Below are positions 34,555 to 46,601 of a stretch of 64,000 nt of DNA, piece by piece (position 1 is the first letter of the stretch; each line of letters starts with the position of its first letter). The position numbers and the translations under genes are program-made. The DNA lies in contig CM055102.1 in assembly GCA_029204225.1 (NCBI GenBank), positions 9,559,456 through 9,623,455 on the forward strand, written 5' to 3'. The notes beneath the pieces are model-generated. The model made no database searches and was not told the origin of the DNA. It was given only the letters and a program-made list of their open reading frames with translations. Source of the stretch: Diphasiastrum complanatum (taxonomy: Eukaryota > Streptophyta > Lycopodiopsida > Lycopodiales > Lycopodiaceae).

Positions 34555-34738
34555 TTTAGATGCATGTAGATTGATGACAGTCAGGGCAGAGGCCAAGCTT
34601 GGAAAAGCTAGTAGCTTTACTCAATATATCCATGTGAGGGATAGGGTAATGGTTACAAATGGTAAGCTTGTTGAGGGCACGATAGCCAATGCAAAGATGC
34701 TTGGTCCCATTGTTCATATCAAGAAGTAGGACAGGGGC
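34555..34738 (-). pseudogene. Ty3/gypsy reverse transcriptase fragment
   Basis: The minus strand reads APVLLLDMNNGTKHLCIGYR, then ALNKLTICNHYPIPHMD and SFSKLGLCPDCHQS. This is the N-terminal RT block of gypsy elements (APV.LV.KKDG..R.C.DYR.LN..T..N.YP.P, ..FSK.DL..GYHQ). About 60 codons survive. Confidence 0.75.
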
Positions 34739-34994
34739 ACCAAAAGAATTATGACTGGGAGCAATAAGACCTTACTTAAGCAATCACTAATCTAGTGTTA
34801 GACTTTACCTTTTTCTGATTTAGACATACAATAAGGGCTGAGGAGTGGTGCCAAGAATGAGGTCAATGTGGTGATTGACATCTTATAGTGGTTTGTAGCA
34901 TCCTAGGTTCTACAAAAACATGTTGGGAATAGATTACTTTTAACCTGAGGGAGAGGAGTGGCAGCAAAAGCTATCTCCTAAATACATATAACAC

Positions 34995-35195
34995 TAAGCT
35001 ATGCCTATATAGTGGTGGGGCTTCCCTTTTGCCATTCACTCAGTTTACCCGGGAGTTGGTGGATGGAGAGCACATGCAGTAGCCAGGATGTATCTCCAGG
35101 CCAGGAGATGTGTGCTAGGGAGAGCCAAGGGCGATGGCTAGTGGTATGGGACACCAGTTATCGTGGCTTGACTAGGCATGTATAGCTCCAGTGCA
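34995..35195 (+). repeat. LTR fragment of the gypsy family at 46602-47065
   Basis: The segment from CTATGCCTATATAGTGGTGG to CTCCAGTGCA matches the inner part of the LTR at 46602-47065 in opposite orientation, including the TATA-like box and GGAGAGCACA. It stops abruptly where the hAT-like end begins. Confidence 0.75.
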
Positions 35196-36690
35196 ATGTT
35201 TCATGGGCTCGTTTTGTACGTCGTTTTGAAACGCGTATGAAACGACTGGTTCAGGTTTGAAACAGGAATTTTTTTTGTAGATTTTTTTTTTTGAAAATGT
35301 GTTTTTTAGGGTTTTGGTGGTTTACACATGTCATAGAAAGTCTAGTAACAAGTAGATACATCCAATTTCATGAGAATGCTCTAGATAATGCAATTTCAAG
35401 AGGAGAAGTTGTGGATGGTGACTATGGTCACGTTCCTCAGTCAATCATTGATATTGTCATGGATAGGTTATTACTAATTAGGTTGAGAGAATCTATTCAT
35501 GCCCATTGCCCATTGCCAGTACAAAGCTTATGGCCCTTGAGAAATCATGCAGCATGCTTAAGTCACAGCCTACATAGTATAGGTGCATTCAAGAAGTATG
35601 CGAAGACACGACCATCATCATCTAAGATCTTTAGAGACTAGAGTCTTGTAACTTGTAACTTGTAACTTGTAAGTACTTACTACTAACTTAGTACTAACTT
35701 CTAAGAGAACAAGAAGTTTTGCTCGTGAGGGCTCAGGGTTTGCATGCCCATTGCAATTTGCCACATGGTAATAGCCTATAGGTGCTTGATAACATGTTAA
35801 CAATGAACAATCACACTTCTATGCATTGCACGCAACACATCACAATCTCAAACATCCAAGAACTTCCAGAAATTATAATCAGTGAAGTTATAAACTAGTT
35901 ACTATAGTATATACAATGCACTGACCACTGACTTGGCACTAACAATTACAAATCACAAATTACAATTCAAGAGTCAAAAGTTTAAACTTTAAAGTTTAAA
36001 GTAAAAGCATAAATAACAAGAGTGTCAAAGCGTGGCCTCAAGGCTCAAGCCCGAGGCCCCATGAGTCTGAAGTCAACTGTCATATGTATAACTACTATGC
36101 TAGAGCCTAGAGTATGCCCCTATCATCTATGCTGAGTACTGAGCAGTGAGTGCCCCCCCCATCTAGGCTCTAATTGCCAACCTCGGACGCTATCATCGTG
36201 GAGGCACTGGCATGTCCTCAAGCTGAAGGTCATCCTCCCCATCATCAGAGTCACCCTCATCCTCATTCGATCCCTCACCCTCAGTGGCGGATTCCTCATC
36301 CGAGTTAGAGCTAGAGGGCCTCTCAGAGGTGTCTGAGACTGTTGGATGGCTTAGACCCTCTCATGCGCTCCTGGTCCTGCGTGCTGCAGCAGCTCGAGTG
36401 GTAGCCCTTTGCAATGCACACAAGGACATTGGAATCAAGACTTAGGATTGACATTACTTTTAACTTACAATTTACAAATTGCAATTTACAATTTACAATC
36501 TAGTATCTACTATCTAGTATATTTACAAAACTTCAAAGTACTAATATAACGCAGTGAATCGGGGAATTGGGCATCGAAATCAACCTGCAGCTGCTAAGGC
36601 CTCCCGATGGAGTAAAGCATAGACATCCTCCTCTCGTGATCTTGGTGACAAGTCTGGAAACCTTGCCACATCGATCTCATCGGGATTAAC
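35196..36690 (-). pseudogene. Decayed hAT-like element with two exon-like pieces
   Basis: A motif-packed end (about 35198-35275: TTTTGAAACGCGTATGAAACG) interrupts the LTR fragment. On the minus strand an exon-like piece at 36690-36585, with a GTAG acceptor and GCAG|GTTG donor, reads NPDEIDVARFPDLSPRSREE. A second piece (36406-36193) reads TTRAAAARRTRSA, then a stop, and then an acidic tail (SSSNSDEESATEGEGSNEDE) ending in TGA. Basic plus acidic C-terminal tails occur in hAT transposases. The link to hAT rests on the palindromic end, not on a catalytic motif. The plus-strand open frame at 35291-35641 inside it is not recognised. Confidence 0.4.
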
Positions 36691-36839
36691 CTACGAAAAT
36701 TAAAATTAAACCAAGATTTTGATTCTCAGTTAGCAAATTTAAGCGTTGAAACTTGAAGCCTGAAGGTTCTTAGTGTAGACTCTACTATCTAGACAAATCA
36801 TGGTAGATACTAGACTCTATACAATTCAGATTAATCATT

Positions 36840-37253
36840 ACCCGTACAGATTGGGAGGTTGTTAAGCGAGCCCTTATTACACGGTTCAAACCGCGGAAGT
36901 TTATGGAAGACCCTTTCTTACTTTTTAGTAAAATTAAAATGGGAAAGCGGGAAATGGTTCGAGATTACATTGAACGGGTGAAACGTCTCAGATCTGAATG
37001 CGAACCTGAGCTGATTAACGAAAATGCCATGATTATGTGGTTTTTGTCAGGTCTACCTAAACGAATCAGACGTGAGCTGAAACGCCATAATGAGTGTGCA
37101 CTCTTGCAAAATGCTATGGACGATGCAATTCGGGAGGAGGATGAAGATTCAGATGATGAGCCGGTGTTTTACAGCTACCTACTATCCAACTTTATGAAAA
37201 AACAAGCAAAAATCATGATTTTTGGCTATTTTCCAGTTTTACCTTCACAATAA
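36840..37253 (+). pseudogene. Gypsy-type gag (Retrotrans_gag) fragment
   Basis: The plus strand reads TDWEVVKRALITRFKPRKFM, then VRDYIERVKRLRSECEPELI and MIMWFLSGLPKRIRRELKRH. This is the capsid pattern of Ty3/gypsy gag (W..V...L..RF, ..YI..F..L, F..GL...I). It is followed by an acidic stretch and a stop. No other parts of its element adjoin it; the neighbour on the right is in opposite orientation. Confidence 0.7.
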
Positions 37254-38280
37254 AGTGGAAATTCATGACATGCAACTCTTTCTCTAACACATGCAAACCA
37301 ATTTACAAAATTGTAGCCATCTAATTGATCTGATCTTGCTGGATTTTGGTTCTTACTATCTATTTTGTGCCAAAAAGCATGAAAAACCAAGCAATTTTGA
37401 CCAAAACAAAGCCAAGAATCATAAATCATTGGAAAGAACCAGCATGCATCATTAATTTCCCCTTAATGATCCCTAAAACGAAAGTACACTTGCTGGAAAA
37501 TTTAGATCTACAAAAGATTTGATCTACACAAGAAAAAGCTCCAAAAAAGCATCACAAATTGGCTTTCTAGAGCAATTCTCCATAAAACCCCAAAAAATTT
37601 CGAGAGTAATGGATCTTAGCAACATGCAACTGAAAACCAGGATAGAACACCCACGTGCAACCTTGCTATCCACCTTGGAAGAGAATTCTAATTGATCCAA
37701 TCCGAAATTTTGACGAAAGGTAGCCTTTCTCCATGTTCTCCAATCTTCATAAGCTTTGCTCTGATACCACTATAAGGGAAGACTCCACAAGATCCTGCTT
37801 ACAAGACAAACACAATGGAAAACCCACCCAACCAAGTAGAAGCAACCAATCAACTCTAGAAGCTTCACCCCCAAGCCAAGGAATAGGAAGCATTAAAGTA
37901 GAGTGAAACCCTGGCAATGAATCAATCACAAATGTGAGGAGTAGGGCAAGTTTGGCCTCCTTATATAGAGCCTAGAACCTCCTGTGCACATGGTCATGCA
38001 AGGTCTCAACTCCCCTATACATAGATCCATCTAGAATAGAGTCCTCATGCATGGATCAACTATTCATAGATTGCTTTTGATAACTCTACACATGCCTTGA
38101 CTGTCCCAAACCTTGTACTAACTCCATTTAGTGTGTTCTAGGCCTCACAAGGATATTAGTTACTTTCGGGTCACGTCCAGTATGACGTGGCATAACTAAC
38201 AACTTGATTTACTGGAGTACCGTGTATCCAAGACTAGGAATATACTGAATCCTATGTACTGGTCATGGACATGATAGTTT
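37226..38280 (-). mobile_element. Truncated LTR element: LTR, primer site, leader and gag start
   Basis: On the minus strand an LTR (about 38280-37770) is followed by TGGTATCAGAGC (37769-37758), an initiator-Met tRNA primer site. A leader and an open frame beginning around 37350 come next (DQLDGYNFVNWFACVRERVA), which resembles a copia gag opening. It then breaks at 37226 against the gypsy gag fragment. The LTR is related along most of its length to the LTR at 57618-58088. The family is probably copia. Confidence 0.65.
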
Positions 38281-39193
38281 TCTTTAGAAAAATGAAAGCC
38301 TTATATGGTTTGTCTTGTCAAAGTTATGCTTTGATAAGGATAAGTAATTTTTTGTTTTAAACTTTGAGGTTGGTTACTTTAAACTCCCCCCCCTCTCTTT
38401 GCAATCTCAAAAAAAAAAAAAAAAAACGAATCCGTAGTTTGGACCAGCGTGCGTGTACCAACGCGCAATGGCTGGTAGAGTACATATTCGTGGACCGGGG
38501 GGGTTTTTGTTTATGATGGGCGGCCTGCAGTCCGCGTACCAGCGCGCGACTGCAGGAAGTTGCAGCCTTGAGAGTTAAAAAATGGGGGGGGGGTAATATT
38601 AACTACCCCCTCCTTCGTGATTCCTTGATGTGACAGGTTGGTAGGGGTGGGAAGTTGGTACGTCTTCCCACGGCCCCTCACATAGTTCCCTGAGAAAAAG
38701 CTTTTCTACGCTTTGAAATTACCTTTAAACTCTAAGTTTATTGTTGAAGCTCTAAGTTGAAAAGAGGAGAGGGCTGAAACTGAAATCTTTTGCTTAAAAG
38801 ATTTAAAAAGCGTCCTTGCTCCTCTGTCCTTGCAGATCGTACTGCCTTTCCTCCCTCTCTGTGCGTGCAAATCTCCAAATTCTTGGAGAGGAGATGTGGT
38901 ACGTAGAGGGTGGGAGGTGAGAAGCAAACTAAATTAGTCTAATATCTTTTTGGAGTCCATGGGCCATGTGGCACTTTTTTGTGTCCCCACATGGAAGGAA
39001 AACTCTAGAAAGGACAAATGGGGCCTTTCTTGGGCCCCACTTGTCCTTTTTGGATGGAGGAAGGGGAGGAGCTTAGCGGAGGGGGTAAAGGGATGTACGT
39101 TTTCATTCCTTCACCCCACTTTTCTAAGTTGCTTGTTTGTGCTCCCTAAGCTCAAATCAGCTTATTTTCTTGGTTTTTTGAGCTAGTCTCCTA

Positions 39194-40085
39194 TGGATGT
39201 AACTCAAGCTCCAAGCCCGGCTGGGGTTGATATGGAGGCAATGGCGTGTGCGATAAATCTGTTACAACAATAGATTGTTGACATGCGGTCTAAGCATGAA
39301 TGGGCGGAGGTCGGAATGAGGGCTATGTCCCAATCTCGGTAGGCACTCCTCAACCCAATGTTTACCCCGGAATTTTTTACTGGGGAAAAAAAAGACACCA
39401 GGACGTGGTTTTGGCATGGCTTGATCGATGGAGATCACATTTTTCCATGCACGATCTACCAGACAGCTCCCGGATTGCTACTGCCATTATGTTTCTACGC
39501 GATAAAGCATACTCATGGTGGCAAGATCTTAAGGAGCGTGCCACAATCCCAACTACTTGGGATGATTTCCAAGTAGCCTTTAAGGCTGCCTTTATGTCGG
39601 TCCTTGACGATTTTGAATATTATCGTCAATTTGCTACTTTGCAAATGGGGACAAAACCTTTGGATGTGTACTTATAAGACTTCCAAGAAGCTTCTTCGCG
39701 GTTTATCAAGCGCAGTTCTCCTCAAACTTCATTTCATTTTGGACTTGCCCAAAGAGTATCAGTTAGAGGTCCGTCGTAATCAGCCACAATCCCTTGAGGA
39801 GTGTGTTTCGCTCGAATTTTTGACGATACGCACACGGTAACCCGCAAAGGGCAACAGAAGCCTGAATCCAAGGACAAACCCTCTTCGGGCTCTTCCTTCA
39901 AAAAGGGCAAAGAGAAACTGGTCGACGAAGCTTCCCCATCGGGAAAGAAGTGCCCTCGATTGGAGAGAGCAGACTTTGAAAAGGCCAAAAGCGACGGGTT
40001 GTGTTTCTCCTGCATGGAGAAGGGGCACGTGGCACCTTTCCAAGGATTGCCCGAAGAAACGAAAGAAAGGTGGGGCACCAGGTAA
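39194..40085 (+). pseudogene. gag of gypsy copy 1
   Basis: Starting at ATG 39194 the frame has two early stops. It then shows the capsid block TAIMFLRDKAYSWWQDLKER and WDDFQVAFKAAFMSV...FEYYRQFATLQMG in shifted frames. It ends with a Lys/Ser-rich linker and a zinc knuckle GLCFSCMEKGH that is broken by a frameshift; copy 2 keeps it intact. At least three frameshifts or stops are present. Confidence 0.8.
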
Positions 40086-40189
40086 TTCCTCAATTTCTTG
40101 TATTGGTGTGTCCTTTAAGAATGAAACTGTTTGTAGTAGTTGCTGTTTTAAAACCGCGATTTTTGGACCTCATGACCTCATTTGTATGA

Positions 40190-40870
40190 ATGGGCTCGTA
40201 GGTAGCCAGCTCGTGAGTATTTTGTTTTGACGACGGTTCTACTCATAATTTTGTTAATGCTAAATTGGTGCAGAAGCTACAGTTGGCGACCGCATCAAGT
40301 GACCACAAGTACGTGGTTAGGATGGTAGCGGGTGGGGAGCAACAGGTCTGGGACCAGTTTGTCCCTCACGTACCATTGAGGACTTAGACCTATGTAGATA
40401 GTTTGTCTTTCCATATTATGAATCTTGATAAGGTAGACTTACTCCTAGGTAAAGAATGGTTTTATGCTAGGAATGGGTCATTAAAGAAAGATTATGTAAC
40501 TCATAGTTTATCTTTCTTGCATAATGGCTCAATGGTGCATCTTAAAGGCAATGCGCCAGAACTACCTTTTTTGAAAGATGAATCTGACATGGATGCTTTT
40601 GTTACTCATAATTTAAATGTTGATGTATCTTCTTTCCCTAGCATTGTCTTTTTTTAAAGTTAATATAGAATCAACACCCGAGGGTAAAATTTTTAAAAGA
40701 CTTAGGGAGGAATATAGTGATACATTCCCTAAGCAGTTGCTTGAGGGTCTACCCCCCTCTAGGGGGGTTAGACCATCACATAGATCTCCTTTCCGACAGC
40801 TCTCCTGTATCGCTTTTTCCTTCCAGGATGAGCCCGAAGGAAGAAGACGATGTTGCTAGGCAACTCGAGG
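40190..40870 (+). pseudogene. Protease region and start of RT, gypsy copy 1
   Basis: SFHIMNLDKVDLLLGKEWFY is the protease/RT linker of chromoviruses (the F.V..L...D.ILG..WL pattern). The region continues to MSPKEEDDVARQLEELL, where RT should begin, and then breaks off. Frameshifts separate the parts. Confidence 0.7.
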
Positions 40871-40917
40871 AGTTATTACTTTAGGGCCATATTAGACCCA
40901 ATAATTCCTTACGTCCA

Positions 40918-41980
40918 TTGGAAGTTCCCAGCAAGAAGTGGGAAAGTATTTCCATGGATTTTGTGATCGGACTTCCCAAATCTGGGAAGGGTCATGATGC
41001 CATTTGGGTAGTAGTTGACAGGCTTACCAAAATGGCGCAGTTTAGTCCAACAAAAACCACTGTCAAAGCTTCAGAACTTGCACAACTCTTCGTTGAATGT
41101 TTAGGTTGTATGGTTTGTCGAACGATATTGTTAGTGACCGTGATTCCAAGTTCACTGGCAAGTCCTGGCAGGTAGTCTTTGAGAGACTAGAAACTACCTT
41201 AAGTCTTTCGTCTACGGATCACCCAGAAACGTGTCAACAAGTCGACGGAAGATATTCTTCGTGCATATGTTTCCAGGCGACAATCAGATTGGGAAAAGTA
41301 CCTCCCAATGGTTGAGTTCACATACAATAGTATGAAGCATTCTGCCACCGGATTTAGTCCTTTTATGCTCTTGTATGGCTTTCAGCCTTGTTCCCCTATC
41401 TCCGTTGGACTCAAAGGTCTCAAGGTGCAAGCTGCAGCTGATTTCTTGCAAGATATGTAGGCATTGTTGCAGGTGGCTAAGTAAAGCATTAGATCGGCTC
41501 AGGATCGAGCCCAATTCTATGATAACCGAAGTCGCTCTTCACGAGAATTTGAGATCGGTGATTGGGTGTATCTTAGCATCCCAAAGGACTCTAAGACACT
41601 TCGAACGGGGAAATGCCCGAAGTTATCTCCCTGTTATAGCGGTCTTTTCAAGATTGTTAATAAGATTGGTAGGATTGCGTATCGACTAGAACTTCCCTTT
41701 GGAACTAAGGTCTATCCCCTTGTATTTTACGTTAGTCGTTTAAAGGAACGACTTGGTGGAAAGGATAGCCTGATTCCAGCCGATGATCTAGTGTTATTGG
41801 AGGATTTGACTGCTTTTATACCCCATGAACTGGACAGGATCATGGATACCCGACGTCATCAGCTGAGAAGTCGTTTGATTTTTGAACATCTGATTCATTG
41901 GAAAGGTAAGTCAAATGACGAGGACACATGGGAGAAGGAAGACGATTTTAGACTTAGATTCCCTGGTTTTCTCCCATAGA
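40918..41980 (+). pseudogene. Integrase and chromodomain, gypsy copy 1
   Basis: Integrase is entered at [20 protein letters not shown] (first catalytic Asp). [14 protein letters not shown] (second Asp) follows in another frame. The C-terminal part LRTGKCPKLSPCYSGLFKI and LPFGTKVYPLVFYVSRLKE leads to a chromodomain (LIHWKGKSNDEDTWEKEDDF) and a stop at 41980. A chromodomain steers integration to marked chromatin. There are several frameshifts. Confidence 0.82.
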
Positions 41981-42071
41981 AGGAAGTTTTTATAGGGGAG
42001 GGAATGTTATGTACCCTAACGGCACGCCCTTCAGTGACGGCCTCGCAAGGGGCAGGACGCAAGACTTAAGG

Positions 42072-42301
42072 TAGTTTCCAAAGATTGCCTGCCAGAACTT
42101 GCCAGTGAACTTAGAATCACGATCACTAACAATATCGTTCGGCAATCCATACAACCTGAACAACTTCTCAGCAAAGAGTTGTGCAAGTTTTGAAGCTTTG
42201 ACAATAGATTTTGTTGGAATAAATTGTGCCATTTTGGTTAGCCTGTCAACTACTACCCAAATGGCATCATGACCCTTCTCTGACTTGGGAAGTCCGATCA
42301 C
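42072..42301 (-). pseudogene. Integrase fragment, gypsy copy 2
   Basis: [20 protein letters not shown] continues to [20 protein letters not shown] and FWQAIFGNY. It then runs into the LTR stub of copy 1 without a gap. Both Asp residues of the integrase triad are present; the Glu part is lost. Confidence 0.85.
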
Positions 42302-43233
42302 AAAAATCCGTTTCCACTAGGAAATTTTTGCTAGGGTCCAATATGTGTAAGATAGGGGCTGTAGACACTAACATTTTCAAAGCCTCAAAGCTTTGATTCA
42401 ATTCATCGGTCCGTACAACAGGTGGACTGATTTTCGAACGACTTTCGGTTTTCTTTTTATTACCCTTTCTAGTTTTACTTTGGGCTTTCTTCACTCCCTT
42501 AAGAAGGTTCATTAAAGGTAATGCAACTAAGGCATAATCTTTAATAAACTTATGGAAAATTCTTGTGAAGCTTAAAATAGATTTAACTTCTCTTATGGTT
42601 TTCAAGATAGGCCAATCATGAACTTTTTGGACCTTATCATGATCGATTTCAAGACCTTGATTGGAAATGATATGGCCCAAGTACTTGAGTTTTGTTTGAA
42701 AAAACTCACACTTAGATGCCTGCCTTAGAATATCTAAGACTGTACGCAAATGCGCTTTATGCTCCTCAAGAGTCTGGCTATAAATCAAAATGTCATCCAA
42801 GAATACCACCAGAAGCTTTCCCAAATAAGGACAAAGAATATTGTTCATCATTAGCTGAAAAGTTGCTGGGGCATTTGTTAGAACCAAACGGTAAACAAAA
42901 ATTCGTAATGGCCATACCTAGAAGAAAACCAGTTTTGAAAACATCCCCCTCATGGATTCTAATTTGATGGTACCCCGATCTAAGGTCCAATTTGGTGAAA
43001 TACTTAGCACCATTCAATCGGTCCATTAGATCATCCATCCGAGGTAAAGGATAATGATTCTTAATGGTCATTTTATTAAGTTTCTTATAATCGACACAAA
43101 GACATATACCGTCGTCTTTTTTGCCGGTTAATAACACAGGAGCTCCCCAAGGGGATTTACTGGGTCGAATATGGCCCAAACGTAATAACTCATGTAGTTG
43201 CTTAGCAACTTCATCTTCTTCCTTCGGGCTCAT
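42267..43233 (-). pseudogene. Reverse transcriptase, gypsy copy 2
   Basis: The first frame (43233 to about 42890) has MSPKEEDEVAKQLHELLRLG, SPWGAPVLLTGKKDDGICLC and FTKLDLRSGYHQIRIHEGD. After a frameshift, the second frame (42887-42267) has NAPATFQLMMNNILCPYLGK with the catalytic LVVFLDDILIYSQ, then KCEFFQTKLKYLGHIIS. It passes the thumb region (FEALKMLVSTAPIL...VETDF) and at GATTTTTGTGATCGG jumps straight into integrase, with RNase H missing. RT copies element RNA into DNA. Confidence 0.9.
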
Positions 43234-43289
43234 CTTGTAAAGAAATAACGATACAGCGGAGCTGTTGGGAAGGAGATCTATGTGATGGT

Positions 43290-43800
43290 CTACACCCCTA
43301 GAGGGGGGGTAGACCCCAACCGCTCAGGGAACACATCACTGTATTCCTCCCTAAGTCTTTTGAAGATTTTACCCTTAGGTGTAGCTTCTAAATTAATATC
43401 TGAAAATGAAAAAGCTTTAGGAAAAGACGAGACATCAATATTGAAATTCTGAGTAACAAAAGCATCCATGTGACAATCATCTTTCAGATAGCATAAATAC
43501 AAATGATACTCAGATTTCAACAAACATTGATTCGCTTCATGAGTAGTTACAAAACGTAGTTCAAGCACATCGCCTTTAAGATGGACCATTGAGCCATTAT
43601 GCAAAAAGGACAAACTATGAGTTACATCATCCTTCTTTAATGATTCATTCCTAGCGTAAAACCACTCTTTACCTAGGATTAAATCTACTTTATCAAGGTT
43701 CATGATATGAAAAAATAAACTATCTACATAATCCCGAATCTTCAACATAAGCGAGGGACAAACTGGTCCCAGACCTTCTGCTCCCCACCCACTGCCATCC
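43290..43800 (-). pseudogene. Protease/RT linker, gypsy copy 2
   Basis: The minus strand reads YVDSLFFHIMNLDKVDLILG, then KEWFYARNESLKKDD, and later FKRLREEYSDVFPERL, the usual approach to RT (EF.DVFP). It is homologous to 40390-40740 of copy 1 and better preserved. The active-site DSG region upstream (about 43850-43910) is broken. Confidence 0.78.
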
Positions 43801-44022
43801 TAACCACATACTTGTGGTCACTTGGTGCGGTTGCTAGCTTGAGCTTCTCTGCACCAATTTCACATTAATAGAATCATGCGTAGAACCATCATCAAACAAA
43901 ATACTCATGGCTTGGTTGCCTACAAACCCAATTCGCAAGGTCCAAAAGTTGCGTTATTAAAACAACAATTATTATAAATTGTTTCATCCTTAAAGGACAC
44001 ATCAATGCAAGAAATCGAAGAA

Positions 44023-45366
44023 TTACATGGTGCCTTGAAAGCAATCCTTTGATAGGTGCCCCTTCTCAATGCAGGAGAAACATAACCCGTCACTTTTGGC
44101 CTTGTCAAAGTCCACTCTCTCCAATCGAACGCGTTCCTTCTTCTTTCCCGAATGGAAAACTATGTTGACAACCTTTTCTTTGCCCTTTTTGAAAGAGGGG
44201 CCCGAAGAGGGTTTGTCCTTGGGTTCAGGCCTATGGCTTTGTTGCTCTTTGTGGCTTATGGCATGCGTGTCATCAAATATCGTGGCGAAGTGCACCGCAT
44301 CCTCAAGGGTTTGTGGCTGGTTTCGACGGACTTGAAGTTGGTATTCCTTGGGCAAACCCAAAATGAAGTGACGCTTCAAAAGAACTCCGTCAATCTGGTT
44401 TACAAACTGCGAAGCCGCCTCTTGGAAATCTTGCAAATAGACATCCAAAGGCTTCCTACCCAGCTGTAGTGTTGCAAACCGACGATAATATTCAAAATCG
44501 TTCAAGACCGGCATAAATGTGGCCTTAAAGGCTACCTAAAAATCCTCCCAAATGGTTGGAATCGTAACCCACTCTTTGAGATCTTGCCACTAGGAATACG
44601 CTTTCCCATGTAGAAACATGATGGCTGTAGCAGTTACGAATAGAGCCACGGCTGATCTAAAGCTAAGCTATGAAAGCATTACATAAGCAAGACTTAAGCT
44701 ATGAAAGCAGCACATAAGCAAGACTTAACCCTAGAAAGCAGGAAAGAGAGAGATTAAGGAGACTAAAGAGAGAGATCAATATCATCAGCTGAATAACAAA
44801 TGACACAGTTTCCCTACTTATAGCCAAGAGGAAGCCTTAAAAGGAAGCTTCCGGTGGCTAGGGCCCAACTGGGAGGGAAAATAGTGCGCCCTCCAAGAAG
44901 GCCCCCACTCTCCAGTAATATGTCCAAATGGCCTAATAATGAATAATAAGGCCAAAGGCCAACCATATAGTCTAAGTGTCACTAATGAATAAAAAAGGGC
45001 CCAAGGCCCGCTTATGCATAAAGTAAAGTAAATGTAAATGGACGCGGCGAATGTAATGAGCCGAGTTCATAACTGTAGCGATCCTAGAGTTGTTTGGGAG
45101 ATCGGTGATGGATAAGTGGGAAGTACATCTATTTAGCCACGCGATAAGAACATCTTGGTGCTTGTCTTTGTTCTCCCCTATGAAAAATTCCAGGGTAAAG
45201 ATCGGGTTTAGATGGCTTGTTGAGATTGTGACATGGCCTTCATCTCAGCCTCTGACTGTTCATGCTTTGACTGCATTTCAATAATCTGTTGTTGAAGGAA
45301 ATTAAGGGCACGCACAATTTCCTCCATGTCAGCCTATGCAATGCCTGAAGCTTGGGTTGCCTCCAT
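44023..45366 (-). pseudogene. gag of gypsy copy 2, interrupted
   Basis: It starts at ATG 45366 (MEATQASGI, early stop), then EEIVRALNFLQQQIIEMQSK. The capsid part is split by the insertion at 44633-45073. The second half is open (44514-44023): FEYYRRFATLQLGRKPLDVY, then FVNQIDGVLLKRHFILGLPK, ending in an intact zinc knuckle CFSCIEKGHLSKDC. Confidence 0.82.
44633..45073 (-). mobile_element. Solo-LTR-like insertion inside gypsy copy 2 gag
   Basis: The 441-bp insert has inverted ends GTTACGAA / TTCATAAC. It is flanked by TGTAGCA (44626-44632) and TGTAGCG (45074-45080), target duplications with one mismatch. Uninterrupted gag sequence in copy 1 confirms the empty site. On the minus strand it has a TATA-like GGCTATAAGTAGGG and a CT-rich leader, like an LTR. 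A 32-bp tandem repeat lies inside it (about 44665-44727). Confidence 0.7.
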
Positions 45367-46601
45367 AGGAGAGTCCATGGAAGAGGTGTAGCAAGAAACT
45401 AGAGAGAAAACGGGAAGCAACGATGTAAAAACCACTAAAAACTAAGATATTAGCTCAAGAAACAAGAAAATTTACAACTTAGAGCTAAGGGAGCTTAAAC
45501 AAAGAGGCTTGAAAAAGTGGGGTGAAAGTGAACGTATGTTCTTTTACCCCCCTCCCTCCTCCAAGCTCCTCACCTCCTTTCTATGCAAAAAGGACAAGTG
45601 GGGCCCAAGAAAGGCCCCATTTGTCCCTTTTGGAACTGGTTCAATGTGGAGGCCCAAGGGCCTGCCACATGGCACTTGGAACCCAAAGTTTTATGAAACT
45701 TAACTTTGGTGCCACTCCCTCCTCTCCCTCCTATGTACCTTACTCCCACTCCAAGCACTTGGAGTTTGCAGGTACAGAGGGAGGAGGAGAGGGTGGTATG
45801 ACCATCCAAAGGACAGAGAACTAGGATGCTATTTGTTTAGCTTAAGAATATCAATCTTAACTTTGAACTTCTTGTAAAAACAAGATTTATAAACTTAGAG
45901 TTTTAAAGCTTGCAAACTTAGAGTAGAAATTTTCACAAAGAATTTTTTTTTTAATGGAGGAAGTGGGCTACGGAGGCATGTCTCCCCCCTCCCACACATC
46001 CCCATGCCAACCAGCTATCAATAGGGCGTAGGTATGGGTATAGGTACCTGCACACACCCCCCCCCCCCCCCTCCTTCCCCCTTGTAAATCATAAGAGCAG
46101 GGCAACAACGCGTGCTAACAGTGCCATCGCCGCTGCTGTGGAGGATGCAAAGGCCAGGGGGGTAATACCTTTTTTTTTGAACAGAGATTGCAAAAAAGGA
46201 AAAGCAAGGAAGTGAAGAGGTTAAGTAAAAATGTGTGGGGGGTTTAAGACACTCTAAGTTTCAAAATAAAACTTAGATTTCCTTAGAATGTTGGTTATCA
46301 AGAAATGTATATAAAACTACCCAAACATTTTTTTGAAAACTGAAAGAGCTTAACTAGACAAGTTCTAAGGTTTAAAAAAAAAATGAGCTACAGTCTTAGA
46401 GACTAACTAGTTTAGAAAACGAGTTACAGTCTTAGAAACTAAATTTTGAGCAAGAAACCATACCCCACCTTTTCAAGAACAAACTTGAATGAAGGTGATG
46501 GTAACAAATTCCCAGCCACATTCCAAAAAGGAATTAACAACCGCAAAAACAACAAAGTAACGTGTGCACTCAGCAAAGGAATTGGCTGCTTTGATACCAA
46601 C

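Larger units (their letters stand above)
38340..42070 (+). mobile_element. Ty3/gypsy chromovirus copy 1 (truncated, deleted)
   Basis: The order is leader (38340-39193), gag (39194-40085), protease/RT start (40190-40870), integrase and chromodomain (40918-41980), purine tract (41994-42004) and 66 bp of 3' LTR (from 42005, TGTTATGTACC). Its 5' LTR and primer site are missing. Its RT and RNase H are deleted, so the frame jumps from the RT start to the middle of integrase. The leader is homologous to that of copy 2 (minus strand). It is non-functional. Confidence 0.85.
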
